Origin: an uncultured Oscillospiraceae bacterium | GTDB lineage: Bacteria > Bacillota > Clostridia > Oscillospirales > Acutalibacteraceae | Reading direction: 5' to 3' | Assembly: GCA_900552265.1 (NCBI GenBank) | Contig: URZE01000003.1 | Location: 62,001-126,000 of the forward strand | DNA: 64,000 nt | Shown: positions 44,076 to 52,472 of the stretch, one piece after another | How positions within the stretch are numbered: position 1 is the first letter of the stretch | Layout of the letters: each line of letters starts with the position of its first letter | The notes under the pieces: model-generated | The model's input: only the letters and a program-made list of their open reading frames with translations | What the model was told of the DNA's origin: nothing | Database searches by the model: none | Made by a program: the position numbers and the translations under genes

Positions 44076-45581
44076 TTACTGTTTAGCATTGTTTTCTAAA
44101 ACTTTAGCTTCATATCTTTTGCTAAGATTGAATACAGAACCAATCCACACAGCAACTGTTGTAGTGAAAAGAACAAAAATCGTCACTACGTGATCTGTTA
44201 ATGCAGAACCTGCAGAAACAACGCTTGTTAAGAACATCCCAACTGCAGATGCACCTGCCTTACCTGCACGACCACCGATAACTTCAACTGCTGCTTGACC
44301 TTTAGTTCTTGTATCTTCATCAAGTGGTACATAAGCCATATTCTTTGTAGCATCAAACAAACAATATTTTACACTCTTTGAAAGTGCATCTTGGATAAGC
44401 CCAAACCACACTGCAAGAACTGCAAAACTCGTTCCAAAAATCATTGGAGAAACATATTCACCATAAAGAACTATAACAAAGAAAATTCCTCCGAAAACAG
44501 CTAAAATTGATGCTGGGATAAGGGCCGCTGTTCTCCATTTGGTTTTTCTTAAAATATTCTGACCGAACAGAGAAGCTACAATTGTTAAAACACCTGTGAG
44601 CATAGAAAGGTTTGCCATCATATCAGAAACTCCAGCTGCACCTTTAACCATTCGATCTGTGTATTTTTTCCACACTACTTCAAAAAAATTAATTCCAATA
44701 CCATAACACACAACTATTGCACAAATCATTAACAAATAAGGAGATTTACACAAAATTTTAATGCCATCCATGACACCGACTTTTTCTTTTTTCTTCTTAG
44801 ATTTAATCTGACTCGGGTCATAAAGTCTTGGATCTTTCAAAACGAAAGCGTTAATATACCAATACATAACCATAGTTGCAATTCCGAAAACTATACATGT
44901 GCCAATACTTACATATATGTGAGCATCTCCGGGCATTTGTGCAAGAGTTTTTAAAAGTCCGCCGGAACATACTACACCGATGTTTCCTATGATTGCATAA
45001 AGACCGAAAAATCTCTTTACTTCATTCTTCATTGTTACTTCATATGCAAACTGCCAGAAAAGCGAAGATATAGCCATAGTTCCCCACAGCTCCGAAATTA
45101 CATAAAACAACGTAAAGGACCAATTGGTCAAGCATGGGATAATCCAGTAAAAGAAAGGTGGCCACGCTGCTTGCATTGCTCGAACTGTTGCTTCGTTAGC
45201 ATGAATAACCGCACGATTTGGGTATAAGAACAAAATAAATACTACATAAAATGCCATAAAAGAGGAAACCACGATATAAAAAGTTTTCTTAAATCCAAAC
45301 TTGTTAATTAAAAAAGTATAAACTATAACCAGTAAAAAAGCAGCCGGCATGACGAACCATAATTTAATCTGCGGAACAAGTTCGGCTCCTCCTCCTATTG
45401 CCTCTTTTCTAACCAAAGAATCCTTTAAATCTCTAACCATAGTATAAACAAAAAGAATAAAGAACATCAAAAAGCTCATTGGAAGAAACTTTTTGAGTTC
45501 GTAGTTGTGAATCGGCCACAAAATTTGTTGAAACTTATTAAATTCAGGCTTTTGTGAAACACCCTGCGATGATTCGCTCAT
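44076..45581 (-). CDS. tlc: ADP/ATP translocase (Tlc/NTT family), copy 2
   Basis: A 501-residue NTT-family transporter, paralogous to copy 1. The first about 70 residues are nearly the same (ESSQGVSQKPEFNKFQQILW), then IKLWFVMPAAFLLV, SELWGTMAISSLFWQFAYEV, GINFFEVVWKKYTD, KSVKYCLFDATKNMAYVPLD and EDTRTKGQAAVEVIGGRAGK. All charged positions that are conserved in the family appear intact. AAAGGAGTATGTTTTAAA precedes the ATG, a leader also shared with copy 1, so the duplication included the ribosome site. The gap between the copies is 145 bases. Copies could differ in substrate (ATP/ADP versus other NTPs or NAD), as in chlamydiae. Confidence 0.93.
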   Translation of the reverse strand: MSESSQGVSQKPEFNKFQQILWPIHNYELKKFLPMSFLMFFILFVYTMVRDLKDSLVRKEAIGGGAELVPQIKLWFVMPAAFLLVIVYTFLINKFGFKKTFYIVVSSFMAFYVVFILFLYPNRAVIHANEATVRAMQAAWPPFFYWIIPCLTNWSFTLFYVISELWGTMAISSLFWQFAYEVTMKNEVKRFFGLYAIIGNIGVVCSGGLLKTLAQMPGDAHIYVSIGTCIVFGIATMVMYWYINAFVLKDPRLYDPSQIKSKKKKEKVGVMDGIKILCKSPYLLMICAIVVCYGIGINFFEVVWKKYTDRMVKGAAGVSDMMANLSMLTGVLTIVASLFGQNILRKTKWRTAALIPASILAVFGGIFFVIVLYGEYVSPMIFGTSFAVLAVWFGLIQDALSKSVKYCLFDATKNMAYVPLDEDTRTKGQAAVEVIGGRAGKAGASAVGMFLTSVVSAGSALTDHVVTIFVLFTTTVAVWIGSVFNLSKRYEAKVLENNAKQ

Positions 45582-45985
45582 TTTAAAACATACTCCTTTA
45601 CAAATTTATAACATTCGCTGAAAACATCAATTGCTCTGACACAACCACATCCTCTCTGAAGTTTTAAACTTTATGTTGCTGTCCTTAAAATAACGGAATA
45701 AAATTTATATTTAAACTAATTTTTTACACTAAAGTAAGTTTGTTTGATATAAAAACTTTATTACAGAAAGCGTAAAAACATTCCTCCGCATATTAATAAA
45801 GACAAAAACACGCCCGAAAATTTTATAACTCCTCGTATAAAACTTTCAAGTATCACCTATGCTTCACATTATAACAATATACGACATTTATTACAACTGT
45901 AATTTTTAATTTTTTATAATAATTTTCAAGATTCTCTCTATTAATAAAATTATTGTTCATTTCTAAAATAAAATCATCATTTTGC
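45582..45985. other. Non-coding gap upstream of the translocases and rpmB
   Basis: About 400 bases between divergent tlc and rpmB. The first 60 bases repeat the leader sequence seen upstream of tlc copy 1. No frame or RNA structure is convincing in the rest. Confidence 0.5.
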
Positions 45986-46014
45986 TTGCATTTAATTCAT
46001 TTATTTGATAGTAT
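45986..46014 (+). promoter_or_regulatory. rpmB promoter
   Basis: TTGCAT (45986-45991) and TAGTAT (46009-46014) with 17-base spacing and a TG one base before the -10 (TGATAGTAT). About 85 bases of leader follow before rpmB, including an inverted repeat of low strength. Confidence 0.55.
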
Positions 46015-46098
46015 TATATAACAGGCGTAAATCAAAAATCAGGTAATACATATTTAAGCTTGAAAACTTAATTTAAATAACGGTAAGGAGATTTTATT

Positions 46099-46287
46099 AT
46101 GGCAAAATGTCAAATTTGCGGAAAAGCAGCAGTATTTGGAATAAAGGTTTCTCACTCTCACAGACGTTCCAATAAAATGTGGAAACCCAACATTAGAAGA
46201 GTTAAGACCGTAATTAACGGAACACCAACCCGTCTTTATGCTTGCACAAGATGCATGAAAAGCGGCAAGACTTCTGAAAATGCTTAG
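46099..46287 (+). CDS. rpmB: 50S ribosomal protein L28
   Basis: A 62-residue large-subunit protein. MAKCQICGKAAVFGIKVSHS, with WKPNIRRVKTVINGT and YACTRCMKSGK, matches L28. Both CxxC pairs are present, so this is the zinc-binding form. GGTAAGGAG precedes the ATG. It lies just upstream of an OGG1-type glycosylase with 12 bases between, an unusual neighbour. Confidence 0.96.
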   Translation: MAKCQICGKAAVFGIKVSHSHRRSNKMWKPNIRRVKTVINGTPTRLYACTRCMKSGKTSENA

Positions 46288-46299
46288 TATTGGTGCGCT

Positions 46300-47130
46300 T
46301 TGAATATCGTTGTATCGGATGAAAACGTCATAATAGAAAATGTAAAAAACTTTGACCTTGATCAAACTTTTGATTGTGGTCAGTGTTTTCGTTTCGAAAA
46401 AACCAATGAAACATTTACAGGAATCGTTTTGGGTAAAAGTATTAAACTCTATCAGCAAAATGATAAAATCATTTTTCAAAATATATCATACGAAAATTTC
46501 AAGGAGTTTTGGTATGATTTTTTTGATTTAAATACTAATTATTCCGAGATATGTAGTAAACTTTCAGAACTACACCCTATTCTTGAAAAGGCATGTTCGG
46601 AGTGCAGCGGTATACGAATACTTAAACAGGAACCATGGGAAACATTATGTTCATTTATAATTTCTCAAAACAACAACATACCTCGCATTAAAAAAATCAT
46701 TCGTTCACTTTGTACTTTATACGGAGAAAAAACGGAGTACGGTTTTTCGTTTCCTAGTTTTAAAAAAATAGCTTCACTGGAAATTTCAGATTTAGAACCT
46801 ATCAAATCTGGATTTAGAGCAAAGTACATCTTAGACGCAGCAAGAAAAGTATCAAACGGGTTTATAAATTTCGAAACTATAAAAAATTTGAATTACCGAG
46901 ATGCAAAAAATTCTTTAATGAAAATTTACGGAGTAGGTCCTAAAGTTGCAGACTGTGTACTTCTATACGGCTTTCACAGGTTAGAGGCATTCCCCATAGA
47001 CGTTTGGATGAAAAAAATTATGAATAAATTTTTCAAAAATGAATCATCCGATTTTTTCGGAAAATTTGCAGGAATTGCACAACAATATCTATACCACTAC
47101 ACTCGAATGCATCCGGAAATTTTAGAATAA
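46300..47130 (+). CDS. ogg: 8-oxoguanine DNA glycosylase (OGG1 type, HhH-GPD)
   Basis: A bifunctional base-excision enzyme that removes 8-oxoG and can nick the abasic site. The N-terminal OGG_N-like domain (FDLDQTFDCGQCFRFEK) is followed by the HhH-GPD core: ETLCSFIISQNNNIPRIKKI, then the hairpin and catalytic pair in YGVGPKVADCVLLYG (Lys in GPKVADC) and EAFPIDVWMKK (Asp). Length is 276 residues. TTG 46300 is preceded by GGTGCGC, a weak site; there is no better start. It lies immediately after rpmB. Compare AlkA-type glycosylases, which lack the Lys; its presence supports OGG1. Confidence 0.9.
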   Translation: MNIVVSDENVIIENVKNFDLDQTFDCGQCFRFEKTNETFTGIVLGKSIKLYQQNDKIIFQNISYENFKEFWYDFFDLNTNYSEICSKLSELHPILEKACSECSGIRILKQEPWETLCSFIISQNNNIPRIKKIIRSLCTLYGEKTEYGFSFPSFKKIASLEISDLEPIKSGFRAKYILDAARKVSNGFINFETIKNLNYRDAKNSLMKIYGVGPKVADCVLLYGFHRLEAFPIDVWMKKIMNKFFKNESSDFFGKFAGIAQQYLYHYTRMHPEILE

Positions 47131-47157
47131 ACCTCACGCACAATTATGAACTTTATT

Positions 47158-47194
47158 AAAAAAGGCTTGAAAAATATTTCAGGCTTTTTATTTT
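47158..47194. terminator. Terminator between ogg and the convergent peptidase
   Basis: AAAAAAGGCTTGAAA and TTTCAGGCTTTTTATTTT form a stem with one bulge and one G-T pair, with T-runs on the plus side and A-runs giving T on the minus side. It probably serves ogg and possibly the peptidase gene on the other strand. Confidence 0.7.
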
Positions 47195-47268
47195 AAAGCA
47201 AATGTATTTAAAAAAGAACTGTTAAAAGCTCCTTTTTACTCTTCAATTAATTAAGTTTTTCTAAAAAT

Positions 47269-47958
47269 TCAATCTCTCCTACGAGAAATAAAGATAAGTC
47301 TTAAAAGAGAGAGCAGAGACGTAAATGTAGCCGCCACGTAAGTAAATGCAGCCGCACTTAAGACATCTTTAACGCCTTTTTCTTCCTCTGGGGTAACCAA
47401 TCCTGCTCCTTTAAGAGCCAAAAACGCTCTATGACTGGCGTTGAATTCTACCGGGAGAGTGACCAACTGAAACAAAACAGCAAGAGAATAAAGTATTATT
47501 CCTGCATTGACAACGAAATTATATTGAACAGGCAGAATAAGTCCGATAAATACCAACGGCATTGCCAGATTTGAACCTATTTGAACTACAGGCACCAAAG
47601 AATGACGAATTTTAAGAGGTGCGTAACCAACAGCATTTTGCACCGCATGTCCTGCTTCATGAGCAGCTACGCTTAAAGATGCTACTGTGCAATGAGAATG
47701 CACATTTTCAGATAAAGATATCTGATTGGTTCGTGAATCAAAATGGTCACTGAAATATCCGTTTATCTTTCCTATTGACACTCCAGAAACATTGTTATAC
47801 CTGAGAACCGCTTGTGCAGATTCTACACCTGTAAGCTTTTTAGAACAGGTTATTCTGGAATATTTATTAAATGCACTTTTAACTTTAAAGTGAGCATACA
47901 ACGAAACCGAAAGAGAAATAACCATATAAATTATGTAGCTAAAATCATAGTAATACAT
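47269..47958 (-). CDS. YugP-type zinc metallopeptidase
   Basis: A 229-residue membrane protein with the zinc motif VAAHEAGHAVQNAVGY (HEAGH) near residue 118 and several hydrophobic helices. The rest matches the conserved YugP family, whose physiological role is not settled. The start is ATG 47958 after AAGGAGAAAAGAA; the longer frame to 48009 lacks a ribosome site. It is convergent with ogg and divergent from hsp20. Confidence 0.9.
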   Translation of the reverse strand: MYYYDFSYIIYMVISLSVSLYAHFKVKSAFNKYSRITCSKKLTGVESAQAVLRYNNVSGVSIGKINGYFSDHFDSRTNQISLSENVHSHCTVASLSVAAHEAGHAVQNAVGYAPLKIRHSLVPVVQIGSNLAMPLVFIGLILPVQYNFVVNAGIILYSLAVLFQLVTLPVEFNASHRAFLALKGAGLVTPEEEKGVKDVLSAAAFTYVAATFTSLLSLLRLIFISRRRD

Positions 47959-48086
47959 TTCTTTTCTCCTTTTTAGTAATGTATATATATTGAGCTTATA
48001 TTCTAACACAAAAGTATAATAAGTTCAATTATGGAAAAACTTTTATCGTGCTGAAAAATATTTTTAAAAAAATTGGCACTAAGGGG

Positions 48087-48115
48087 TTGACACTGCTAAA
48101 AAGTAGTGCTACACT
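48087..48115 (+). promoter_or_regulatory. hsp20 promoter with possible operator
   Basis: TTGACA (48087-48092) and TACACT (48110-48115) are 17 bases apart. The spacer contains CACTGCT-AAAA-AGTAGTG, an inverted repeat, and upstream TTGGCACTA followed after 9 bases by CACTGCTAA resembles the CIRCE element (TTAGCACTC-N9-GAGTGCTAA) in layout. A heat-shock repressor site overlapping the promoter is therefore possible. Confidence 0.6.
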
Positions 48116-48176
48116 ACAATTACAAGCTATTTTATAGTTTGTTTATTACTTTTTTATATTTTTAGGAGGTATAATT

Positions 48177-48608
48177 ATGTATATGATGCCGTATAACGAA
48201 AATAATTTATTCGATGACTTTGCAAAGCATTTTGAAAAATTTTGGAATGATGGCTTATCCTCACCTTCTAACATTAAAACCATGAAAACCGATGTCGTTG
48301 AAACAAGTGATGGTGTGGAACTAACCATAGATTTGCCGGGATATGAAAAAGACGAGGTAAACATTGAGCTTGATAAGGGATATTTGAATATAAGCGCTTC
48401 AAAAAACGAAGAATCTGAAGAAAAAGACAAGACTGGGAATTATATCCGCAGAGAAAGACATTTCGGAAAATGCAGCCGCAGTTTCTATGTGGGAGAAAAT
48501 TTGAGCCAGGAAGATATAAAAGCTTCCTTCAAAAACGGTGTTCTCACGATCAAATTTCCGAAAAACAAAAAACTTGAACAAAGCAATAAAATTCTTATCG
48601 AAGGTTAG
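48177..48608 (+). CDS. Hsp20/alpha-crystallin small heat-shock protein
   Basis: An ATP-independent chaperone of 143 residues that holds unfolding proteins. The alpha-crystallin domain starts around TDVVETSDGVELTIDLPGYEKD, continues with VNIELDKGYLNISASKNEE, and ends in ASFKNGVLTIKFPKN with a short C-terminal IleXIle-like tail (NKILIEG). AGGAGGTATAATT precedes the ATG. A terminator follows. Confidence 0.93.
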   Translation: MYMMPYNENNLFDDFAKHFEKFWNDGLSSPSNIKTMKTDVVETSDGVELTIDLPGYEKDEVNIELDKGYLNISASKNEESEEKDKTGNYIRRERHFGKCSRSFYVGENLSQEDIKASFKNGVLTIKFPKNKKLEQSNKILIEG

Positions 48609-48624
48609 TTTGATACTTTATCGG

Positions 48625-48646
48625 GACGGCTTTGCCGTCTTTTTTA
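48625..48646 (+). terminator. Rho-independent terminator of hsp20
   Basis: GACGGC (48625-48630), TTT loop, GCCGTC (48634-48639) and seven T follow the hsp20 stop by 17 bases. Confidence 0.9.
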
Positions 48647-48791
48647 TTTGTAACGCTTAATTTCAGTTCGTCAAATTCTATATAAAATATAATTTCATTG
48701 AACTCCTCGTGTATTTCGAGTGAGTTCTTTGTTTTATTGGAATCATCACATTCAAAAATTCATAATATATCAGAAAGGAGGAACTCTTTTT

Positions 48792-50525
48792 ATGCCTGCT
48801 GTAAACCGAATACCACCAAGAAATGTAGTTAATCAATTTCAAGATACCGAACTTGAAGCAGGAAGAGTAAATGCATCCAATGACTGGGAAGTAATTGTAA
48901 AATACAATGGAGATATATTAAAAATAGCTGATGAACTACAAATTGAAATTGAAATATTAGGCTCAGGATATGCTATTGCTACACTTTCTCTTGATAAAAT
49001 TCCACTACTTATTCGATATCCCGAAATAGAACACCTTGAACCTCCGAAAACCTTGACTTCAAATTTAAAAGAAGAACTCAGCCATTCATGTGTAACAAAT
49101 GTAGAATCGTTCGAAGATACCGATATTTCCGGAGAAGGTACAATAATTGCAATACTCGATTCCGGAATAGATTACACTCACCCGGATTTCATAAATGAAG
49201 ACGGCACAAGCAGAATACTTTATCTTTGGGATCAAACAATTTCCGGCAACTCTCCACAAGGATTCACAGGTGGGGCAGAATATACAAACTCTCAAATAAA
49301 TGAAGCTTTGAAAAGTTCCAATCCATATCAAATTGTTCCCGAAACCGATTCAGCCGGACACGGAACAGCAGTGGCAGGAGCAGCTGCAGGAAATGGGCGT
49401 GCATCAGGAGGAGAAAATGCAGGAGTTGCTCCTAAAGCATCGCTTATAGTGGTAAAACTCGGTGAAAAAGGATACCCCTCTTTCGCCCTTACCACCGAAC
49501 TTATGAGAGCAATAAAATATTGCATTGATAAAGCTTTAGAATTAAAAATGCCACTGGCAATAAACATAAGTTACGGCACTAATGATGGTCCTCATAACGG
49601 TCAATCCATTTTCGAAACCTACATAAACAGCATGGCCGAAAAGTGGAAAACATCCATCATAGTAGCTTCGGGAAATGAAGGTGGAGCGGCCCATCATTAT
49701 TCCGGAAAAATTTCTTCTGGTGAAACGCAAGATGTTAAATTTTTTTATGCGGGAAAATATCCGTCCTTTTATATAACACTATGGAAAAATTTTGTGGATA
49801 ACTTTACTGTAGAATTGATTTTACCAAACGGTCAAACCACAGGAGAAATAATCAATTACGATTTGACACGAACCTACAGAATCGGTGACACATCTATCTT
49901 GATTAATTATGGTCAACCTCGGTTTTACAATGCTTTTCAGGAAATATTTTTTCAAATAAATTCTCTTTCAGGAACACCTTTAAACGGTGTTTTTACAATA
50001 AAAATAAAAGCTTCTAAAATAGTAGACGGAAATTACAACATATATCTTCCCACCATAGAAGAAGTGTCGGAAGAAACGGCTTTTACAACACCTTGCAATG
50101 ACGTAACTCTTACAATACCTTCTACAGCTCAAAATGTGATAACAGTCGGGGGATATGATTCTACAAGAAATACTCCGGCAACTTTTTCCGGGCGGGGTAA
50201 TACTCTTAATATTATATTTTCCAAACCAGATTTAGTAGCACCTGCAGTAAACGTACTTACAACAGCCGTCGGAGGAGGATACAGTTCTTTCACAGGAACA
50301 AGTATAGCCGCTCCTTTCGTAACCGGAGCCGTAGCCATGATGATGCAATGGGGCATTGTTCAAGGCAATGATCCCTTTTTGTACGGAGAAAGAGTAAAAG
50401 CTTACTTAAAAAGCGGAGCAAGAAGAGCTTCTTCCATCACTTATCCAAATAACAGGTGGGGATATGGTTCACTGTGCCTTTTGGACACTCTGGGACAACT
50501 AAGAGCTTTCAGTGGATATGTTTAA
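48792..50525 (+). CDS. Csp-like subtilisin (S8) peptidase, first copy
   Basis: A 577-residue subtilase without a signal peptide. It has the Csp type of layout: an N-terminal pro-domain-like part (to about 90), then the catalytic Asp in IAILDSGIDYTHPDF, the His in DSAGHGTAVAGAAAG, the oxyanion Asn in IVASGNEGG and the Ser in FTGTSIAAPFVTGA, with a jelly-roll-like insert between. All catalytic residues are intact. Csp proteases activate the cortex hydrolase SleC during germination in clostridia, and many gut clostridia have extra homologs. The start at 48792 is set by AGAAAGGAGGAAC; the frame runs 24 codons further upstream without a site. Confidence 0.85.
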   Translation: MPAVNRIPPRNVVNQFQDTELEAGRVNASNDWEVIVKYNGDILKIADELQIEIEILGSGYAIATLSLDKIPLLIRYPEIEHLEPPKTLTSNLKEELSHSCVTNVESFEDTDISGEGTIIAILDSGIDYTHPDFINEDGTSRILYLWDQTISGNSPQGFTGGAEYTNSQINEALKSSNPYQIVPETDSAGHGTAVAGAAAGNGRASGGENAGVAPKASLIVVKLGEKGYPSFALTTELMRAIKYCIDKALELKMPLAINISYGTNDGPHNGQSIFETYINSMAEKWKTSIIVASGNEGGAAHHYSGKISSGETQDVKFFYAGKYPSFYITLWKNFVDNFTVELILPNGQTTGEIINYDLTRTYRIGDTSILINYGQPRFYNAFQEIFFQINSLSGTPLNGVFTIKIKASKIVDGNYNIYLPTIEEVSEETAFTTPCNDVTLTIPSTAQNVITVGGYDSTRNTPATFSGRGNTLNIIFSKPDLVAPAVNVLTTAVGGGYSSFTGTSIAAPFVTGAVAMMMQWGIVQGNDPFLYGERVKAYLKSGARRASSITYPNNRWGYGSLCLLDTLGQLRAFSGYV

Positions 50526-50635
50526 TCAAATTTTATTTAATAAAAAAACAGCAATTAGTTCTTTTAATATAAGATTTATTACATTTTTTAAATTCAAACC
50601 TCCATCTGTAACCAAATTTTTAAAGGAGAAATTTT

Positions 50636-52357
50636 ATGCCCGATGAAGATTTAGATGAATCTCAAATGCCTCTTTATGAATTTATAAACTTACCAACTAC
50701 AATATCCTTTTATTATTGGTATACAAATATTTTTCAAAATTTTTTGGAAAAACGTCCATATATTCGCCTCGGCAGAGTATTGGTCAATGAGCTTGCTATA
50801 CTTTATACTAACGAAAAATACATGGAACAAATATTTGCCGACCTTGGTTCTGATTTTTTAAATATTTACCCCGAAATTTACGGTTTAACCGGAAAAGAAG
50901 CCCTCGAATCTTCCGGAATACTTCAGGTTCAGCAGCAACCATACCTTAATCTCACCGGAAAAGGTACAACCATTGCAATCATAGATACGGGAATAGACTA
51001 CACCCAACCAATTTTCAGATACGAGGACGGAACAACAAAAATAAAATATATATGGGATCAAACAACTCAGTCAGAACCGAATGATCTTGACGTAAATTTT
51101 GGAACTGTGTACACACAAGAACAAATAAATGAAGCTCTCAAAAGCGATGATCCTTACAGCATTGTTCCCCACAAAGATACCGATGGTCACGGCACTTTCC
51201 TGGCTTCTATCTCCGCAGGACGAGATTACGAAGATTTTATAGGCGCTGCTCCAGACGCAGATATCGTAGTCGTAAAATTGAAAAAAGCAAGCAAATATTA
51301 TCTTAACAAATTTCTCGTCCCTCCCGAACAAAAAAATGCGTACGAAGCCATAGATATAATTTTAGGAATAACTTTTGCAATAGACAAAACTCAACCCGAA
51401 CAAATTCCTTGTGCAATATGTTTGGGTTTAGGAAGCAATTTCGGAGGTCACAACGGTCAGAACAGACTTGAAAATTACATAACTTTTGTCTCGAACGCAG
51501 TAGGTATCGCTGTTTGCACAGGAGTGGGAAACGAAAGTAATGCACGTCACCACACTCAAGGTGTTGTAAGGAAAAACGGTGACATTGTCCCTATTGAAAT
51601 CAAAGTCGGTGAAAATGTTAATAATTTCAGTGTGTACATTTGGTACCCCGGCTGGGACAAAATATCTTTTTCCCTCAAGTCGCCTACCGGTGAAGTGATA
51701 AATCGGATACCTTTTAATGTAGGCACAACCTTTGAAAGAAAATTGATTTTTGAAAAATCAACAGTTACAATGCTTTATCACCAAAACGAAAGCAGATTCG
51801 CCGTAGTACAAGTAACCGATGCCGTCCCGGGAACATGGGAAATTAATTTACATGGCGACGTTATCATAAGCGGAGAATACCACGCATGGTTACCCATGAC
51901 AGGATTTATCAGTCCCAATGTAGAATTCACTTCCCCTACCCCCAATTACACAATTGTTATTCCGTCTACTTCTCAAGGCGCTCTCAGCGTCGGAGCATAT
52001 AACTCAAGAGAAAACAGCCTCTACATAAATAGTTCTTGGGGTCCTACCATAAGTTATAAAATTTCTCCTGATTTTGTTGCTCCTGGAGTAAATGTATCCG
52101 GATTCTATCCAATCGGTATGGGAACTATGACTGGAACGAGTACTTCTGCCGCCATTGCCTGTGGAGCTTCGGCACTAATGTTTCAGTGGGCTCTCGTCGA
52201 AGGAAATTCACCTACAATGACAGGTAACCGCCTCAGAACCGTCCTAATAAGAGGCAGTACCAGAGATGAAAACAGACAATATCCGAACCCTCAATGGGGT
52301 TACGGAAAACTTAATCTTACTCAAACTTTTAATCTTTTTAGAGAAGAATATTTATAG
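50636..52357 (+). CDS. Csp-like subtilisin (S8) peptidase, second copy
   Basis: A 573-residue homolog of the preceding gene, 110 bases downstream and in the same orientation. Asp is in IAIIDTGIDYTQPIF, His in DGHGTFLASISAG, the oxyanion Asn in CTGVGNESN and Ser in MTGTSTSAAIACGASA, so it too appears catalytically competent. The N-terminal pro-domain is different from the first copy (MPDEDLDESQMPLYEF...). No signal peptide. AAAGGAGAAATTTT precedes the ATG. Sequences diverge enough to suggest an old duplication with separate roles. In C. difficile CspA and CspC are inactive partners of CspB; here neither shows that. Confidence 0.85.
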   Translation: MPDEDLDESQMPLYEFINLPTTISFYYWYTNIFQNFLEKRPYIRLGRVLVNELAILYTNEKYMEQIFADLGSDFLNIYPEIYGLTGKEALESSGILQVQQQPYLNLTGKGTTIAIIDTGIDYTQPIFRYEDGTTKIKYIWDQTTQSEPNDLDVNFGTVYTQEQINEALKSDDPYSIVPHKDTDGHGTFLASISAGRDYEDFIGAAPDADIVVVKLKKASKYYLNKFLVPPEQKNAYEAIDIILGITFAIDKTQPEQIPCAICLGLGSNFGGHNGQNRLENYITFVSNAVGIAVCTGVGNESNARHHTQGVVRKNGDIVPIEIKVGENVNNFSVYIWYPGWDKISFSLKSPTGEVINRIPFNVGTTFERKLIFEKSTVTMLYHQNESRFAVVQVTDAVPGTWEINLHGDVIISGEYHAWLPMTGFISPNVEFTSPTPNYTIVIPSTSQGALSVGAYNSRENSLYINSSWGPTISYKISPDFVAPGVNVSGFYPIGMGTMTGTSTSAAIACGASALMFQWALVEGNSPTMTGNRLRTVLIRGSTRDENRQYPNPQWGYGKLNLTQTFNLFREEYL

Positions 52358-52435
52358 TGTTAAACTTTCAGAAAATTGTTTTAAAATTCATCATTTTTAT
52401 TTGATGTAATAAATTACAAATATACCACAAATAAG

Positions 52436-52471
52436 GCAAAAATCTTAAGTTTTGTGAATAAACTTCAAGAT
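52436..52471 (-). terminator. Terminator of pgeF
   Basis: On the minus strand ATCTTGAAGTTT and AAACTTAAGAT form a stem with a bulged G, followed by TTTTT. It begins right after the pgeF stop. Confidence 0.7.
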
Positions 52472-52472
52472 T

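Noticed and set aside
42413..45581. Translocases as general major-facilitator sugar transporters
   Set aside because: The N-terminal and C-terminal NTT-specific motifs (RDLKD, FWQFA, KYCLFD, EVIGGRAGKAGAS) are characteristic of the Tlc family.
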